Made by a program: the position numbers and the translations under genes. A stretch of DNA of 64,000 bases from Lachnospiraceae bacterium (GTDB lineage Bacteria > Bacillota > Clostridia > Lachnospirales > Lachnospiraceae). The notes beneath the pieces were generated by a model. It saw only the letters and a list, made by a program, of their open reading frames with translations, made no database searches and was not told the DNA's origin. The stretch covers positions 1,584,501-1,648,500 of the forward strand of contig AP025573.1 of NCBI GenBank assembly GCA_022845895.1, read 5' to 3'. How positions within the stretch are numbered: position 1 is the stretch's first letter; each line of letters starts with the position of its first letter. Of the stretch, positions 62,058 through 64,000 are shown in pieces.

Positions 62058-63158
62058 CTAAGCACCTGCCTTCCGGGTCTCTCTGTAAGTGAGGGTGAAG
62101 GTGCAGCCATCCGCCCAGAACAGGAAAGCGTTCTCCCCGCTCATGAGCCTCGGCCAGTACATGTAGTCCGTGTCCGCCACGCCCAGATCTGACAGCTTCA
62201 CCATGCGGCCGATGTCATCATAGAGGAACAGGCTGTCCGCATCAATGGTAACGGGCAGGTCCCGGTTGACGTCAAAGCAGAGGAAGCCTCCCCGGACGAT
62301 GTAGTATTCATAGGTTGAAGTTACATAGCACGCAATGCATTTGTGCTCCTGCCCGTAGGAATCCCGGTAGAGAAAGCAGAGCGCGGTATCGTCTCCGACC
62401 GTCAAGATACGCTGTCCATCTTCCGAGAGCTGGAATTCTGCCGCGTATCCGTGGGCGAGTGCGTAATCGGATACTTTTTCTTTCAATTGCTCCATGAGCA
62501 GGGCGTTGGACGGGGCCGGAGCAAGCGTTCCCTCGTCATAGATACAGCAGTCGGACAAGTTCAGGAAATAAGCCTGCCCGGTGACGTCCGGGGCCATACG
62601 TATGACGGGATAGCAATATTCGTCCAGCCGGTCATCCTGGCTCGTAATCGTATAGCTGGCCGTCTCTTTGGCACAGGCGACCATGTGGACGATGTCATCG
62701 GTATATCCATACGGAGAGGAGCAGTCGAACATGAGCCGTAGGCCGTAAACGTCACCGGCTACGTGGAATGACTGGATATCCGAGAACTGCCCGTAGTAGT
62801 AGCGGGGCATGCCGTCTCCGTCACCGTCATACTCAAAGGAGAGAAGTTCGGAAGAGACGGTAGAGGTGAGCCAGCGCGCCAGCTCCCGGATGTCGGAAGG
62901 GGTGATGATACGCCCGGACTGGCTTGCATATACGTCCGGGTCCTTGATGATATGGAGCTCGAACTTCAGCTTGTCCCCGGGCTTCGACCGCACGGAGCCG
63001 GGCTCGCTGCGGTAACGGTTCGTGTCTCCGTATTCGATATCTCTTGCAAAGGCAAAGTACGAATCCGGGTCCTGGTCGAAATCGACCGCAATATAATGAC
63101 TGTCCAGGTCGGACAGCCTTTTGTCTAAAAATATAAAGTCTTTAAAAGATTTGGCCAT
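62058..63158 (-). CDS. Phage distal tail (Dit-like) protein
   Basis: 366 residues. The N-terminal part (FKDFIFLDKRLSDLDSHYIAVDFD, FELHIIKDPDVYASQSGRIITPSDIRELARWL) fits the siphophage tail family, the hub joining tail tube and tip. The position between the tape-measure-like gene and the tail-associated gene is the standard siphophage order. ATG 63158 has AGGAGG upstream; the longer frame reads through a palindromic repeat and is rejected. Confidence 0.82.
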   Translation of the reverse strand: MAKSFKDFIFLDKRLSDLDSHYIAVDFDQDPDSYFAFARDIEYGDTNRYRSEPGSVRSKPGDKLKFELHIIKDPDVYASQSGRIITPSDIRELARWLTSTVSSELLSFEYDGDGDGMPRYYYGQFSDIQSFHVAGDVYGLRLMFDCSSPYGYTDDIVHMVACAKETASYTITSQDDRLDEYCYPVIRMAPDVTGQAYFLNLSDCCIYDEGTLAPAPSNALLMEQLKEKVSDYALAHGYAAEFQLSEDGQRILTVGDDTALCFLYRDSYGQEHKCIACYVTSTYEYYIVRGGFLCFDVNRDLPVTIDADSLFLYDDIGRMVKLSDLGVADTDYMYWPRLMSGENAFLFWADGCTFTLTYRETRKAGA

Positions 63159-63178
63159 ACAATTCCTCCTATTTTCAT

Positions 63179-63216
63179 AGGGGTCAGACCCCGGCTGCGC
63201 CAGGGGTCTGACCCCT
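63179..63216. repeat. GGGGTCAGACCCC repeat pair in the phage tail operon
   Basis: Inverted 14-bp arms (63179-63192 and 63203-63216) around a short GC-rich loop. Each holds the 13-bp unit seen at 48135 and, as a variant, in tcdA. It lies between the tape-measure-like and distal tail genes. Confidence 0.85.
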
Positions 63217-63224
63217 TTCAAAAT

Positions 63225-64000
63225 TTACTTCAATTTACGGTAATCGTCTGATAATTCTGATGACACGATTTGTGTCAGTTCTTTTCCAAGGGCCGGCAGT
63301 GCGGACTTCAGTTCGTCTACGATGTCTTTGTCTGCGTTTCCTTCTATATTGAGCAGCGTACCGAAGCTGAACTGGGCTTGCAGCCCGCGCTCTCCGGACG
63401 GCTGATGTGCCCTGCCAGGGGCAGGAAGGTATAAGCCGGCGCCGGAGAGGAGCTGTGGCGCCCGTTCCGCCAGGTCCCATAGGTTCTCGGTGAGCCCGGA
63501 AGGGATGACGCCATCGCCCCGCTGAAGTGGAACGAGGATGCCCCCGTCGGACTTGCGGATGACGATTTCACCGGCGTGTACGAAGTCAGGGCCGCTTATC
63601 GGTACGGAGCGGCTGCCCCTGCGGTAGCCGGCGGAGCGCATCTTGTTGAGCAGCCAGACGTTCTGGGAGTAGGTGCCGGAATAATAGCCGCCTCCGCCCC
63701 AGTAGTTGTAAAGCTCCCGGCAGGCGGACATGGAAGAGTCGAAGTCGTGGGATTTGAGGCGGTCCACGATGGAACTGTTGACGTTCAGCTTGTTCTTCGG
63801 ATAGTAGTCCTTCTTATAACGGAACGGAATGCCGCCGTAAGCCGGGCTGTTCTGGGAGGGCGCCGGTTTGGCCGGAGCCCTGGCAACGGAGACAGACACA
63901 GTAGCGGAGATGCCGCTTCCGTCGGTGGTTGTACAGGTGATGACGGCGCTTCCTGCCTTGACGCCCTTGATGGTGCCTCCGGATACGGTGGCCGCCTTCG
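63225..64000 (-). CDS. Probable phage tail tape-measure protein, C-terminal part (continues beyond window)
   Basis: The minus-strand frame is open to the right edge (about 258 residues seen). The edge sequence KAATVSGGTIKGVKAGSAVITCT is a Big_2-type Ig-like fold, followed by a Pro/Ala linker. A C-terminal segment includes IPISGPDFVHAGEIVIRKSDGGILVPLQRGDGVIP, in the style of tape-measure protein ends, and ELKSALPALGKELTQIVSSEL. Position just upstream of the distal tail gene supports the call. An apparent GTG start at 63899 is inside the frame. Confidence 0.65.
   Translation of the reverse strand, partial: KAATVSGGTIKGVKAGSAVITCTTTDGSGISATVSVSVARAPAKPAPSQNSPAYGGIPFRYKKDYYPKNKLNVNSSIVDRLKSHDFDSSMSACRELYNYWGGGGYYSGTYSQNVWLLNKMRSAGYRRGSRSVPISGPDFVHAGEIVIRKSDGGILVPLQRGDGVIPSGLTENLWDLAERAPQLLSGAGLYLPAPGRAHQPSGERGLQAQFSFGTLLNIEGNADKDIVDELKSALPALGKELTQIVSSELSDDYRKLK

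Noticed and set aside
63158-63221. Upstream extension of the distal tail protein through the palindromic repeat
   Set aside because: The extension would translate the GGGGTCAGACCCC repeat and has no SD, whereas ATG 63158 has AGGAGG at ideal spacing.

Overview
This window looks like chromosomal DNA of a Gram-positive gut anaerobe of the Lachnospiraceae (Clostridium cluster XIVa; Dorea / Clostridium scindens / hylemonae are the nearest guesses). The reasons are roughly balanced base composition, strong AGGAGG-type ribosome sites, a CIRCE-controlled hrcA-grpE-dnaK-dnaJ operon, a CBS/DRTGG-type manganese pyrophosphatase, a C_GCAxxG_C_C protein and many small two-component/ABC modules. The species is an inference. 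I saw no rRNA, tRNA or CRISPR array.

Layout. 1-3.5 kb: an MMPL exporter (5' end outside the window) and an exported heptad-repeat partner. 3.5-6.4 kb (minus): an unusual AraC-GNAT-HelD helicase fusion; a 274-bp palindromic element sits exactly between its Shine-Dalgarno sequence and its start codon. 6.9-18.6 kb: housekeeping genes (methyltransferase, Hsp33, NAD synthetase, S1-domain protein, pyrophosphatase, flavin reductase, MATE pump, polysaccharide deacetylase, tcdA, rarA). 18.6-29.4 kb: an ABC exporter, then a two-component system divergent from an odd five-gene operon (propeller-bearing solute-binding lipoprotein, two sugar-type permeases, an HlyD-like adaptor and a MacB-like membrane protein) with no ATPase. 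29.5-34.6 kb: the heat-shock operon. 34.7-36.8 kb: a lower-GC island with an XRE regulator, a twice-frameshifted excisionase-like remnant and a collagen-like gene. 36.9-49.6 kb: glycogen debranching enzyme, a second two-component system divergent from an ABC exporter, iron alcohol dehydrogenase, MATE pump, ornithine cyclodeaminase-like protein, RidA, Mrp-type ATPase and a membrane protein.

49.7-64 kb is prophage-related. An SOS-type promoter (LexA box in the -35/-10 spacer) drives an MrpR-like protein. Then, on the minus strand, come endolysin, holin-like protein, a variable tail-fibre locus, DUF859/FN3 tail protein, tail-associated protein, distal tail protein and the end of a probable tape-measure gene that runs off the window.

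The most exciting feature lies at 52.7-55.5 kb. A tyrosine recombinase gene sits among four copies of a 16-bp site (AATTAAATAGCAAATT) in alternating orientation. Each copy begins an in-frame alternative C-terminal module for the tail protein at 55163-57391: one is expressed and three are silent. This is a shufflon-like inversion system that should switch the distal end, and so probably the receptor specificity, of a siphophage tail protein.

Short palindromes recur across host and prophage DNA: GGGG(T/C)CAGACCCC at three loci, one of them inside the tcdA reading frame, and a 78-bp perfect palindrome at 44041-44118.
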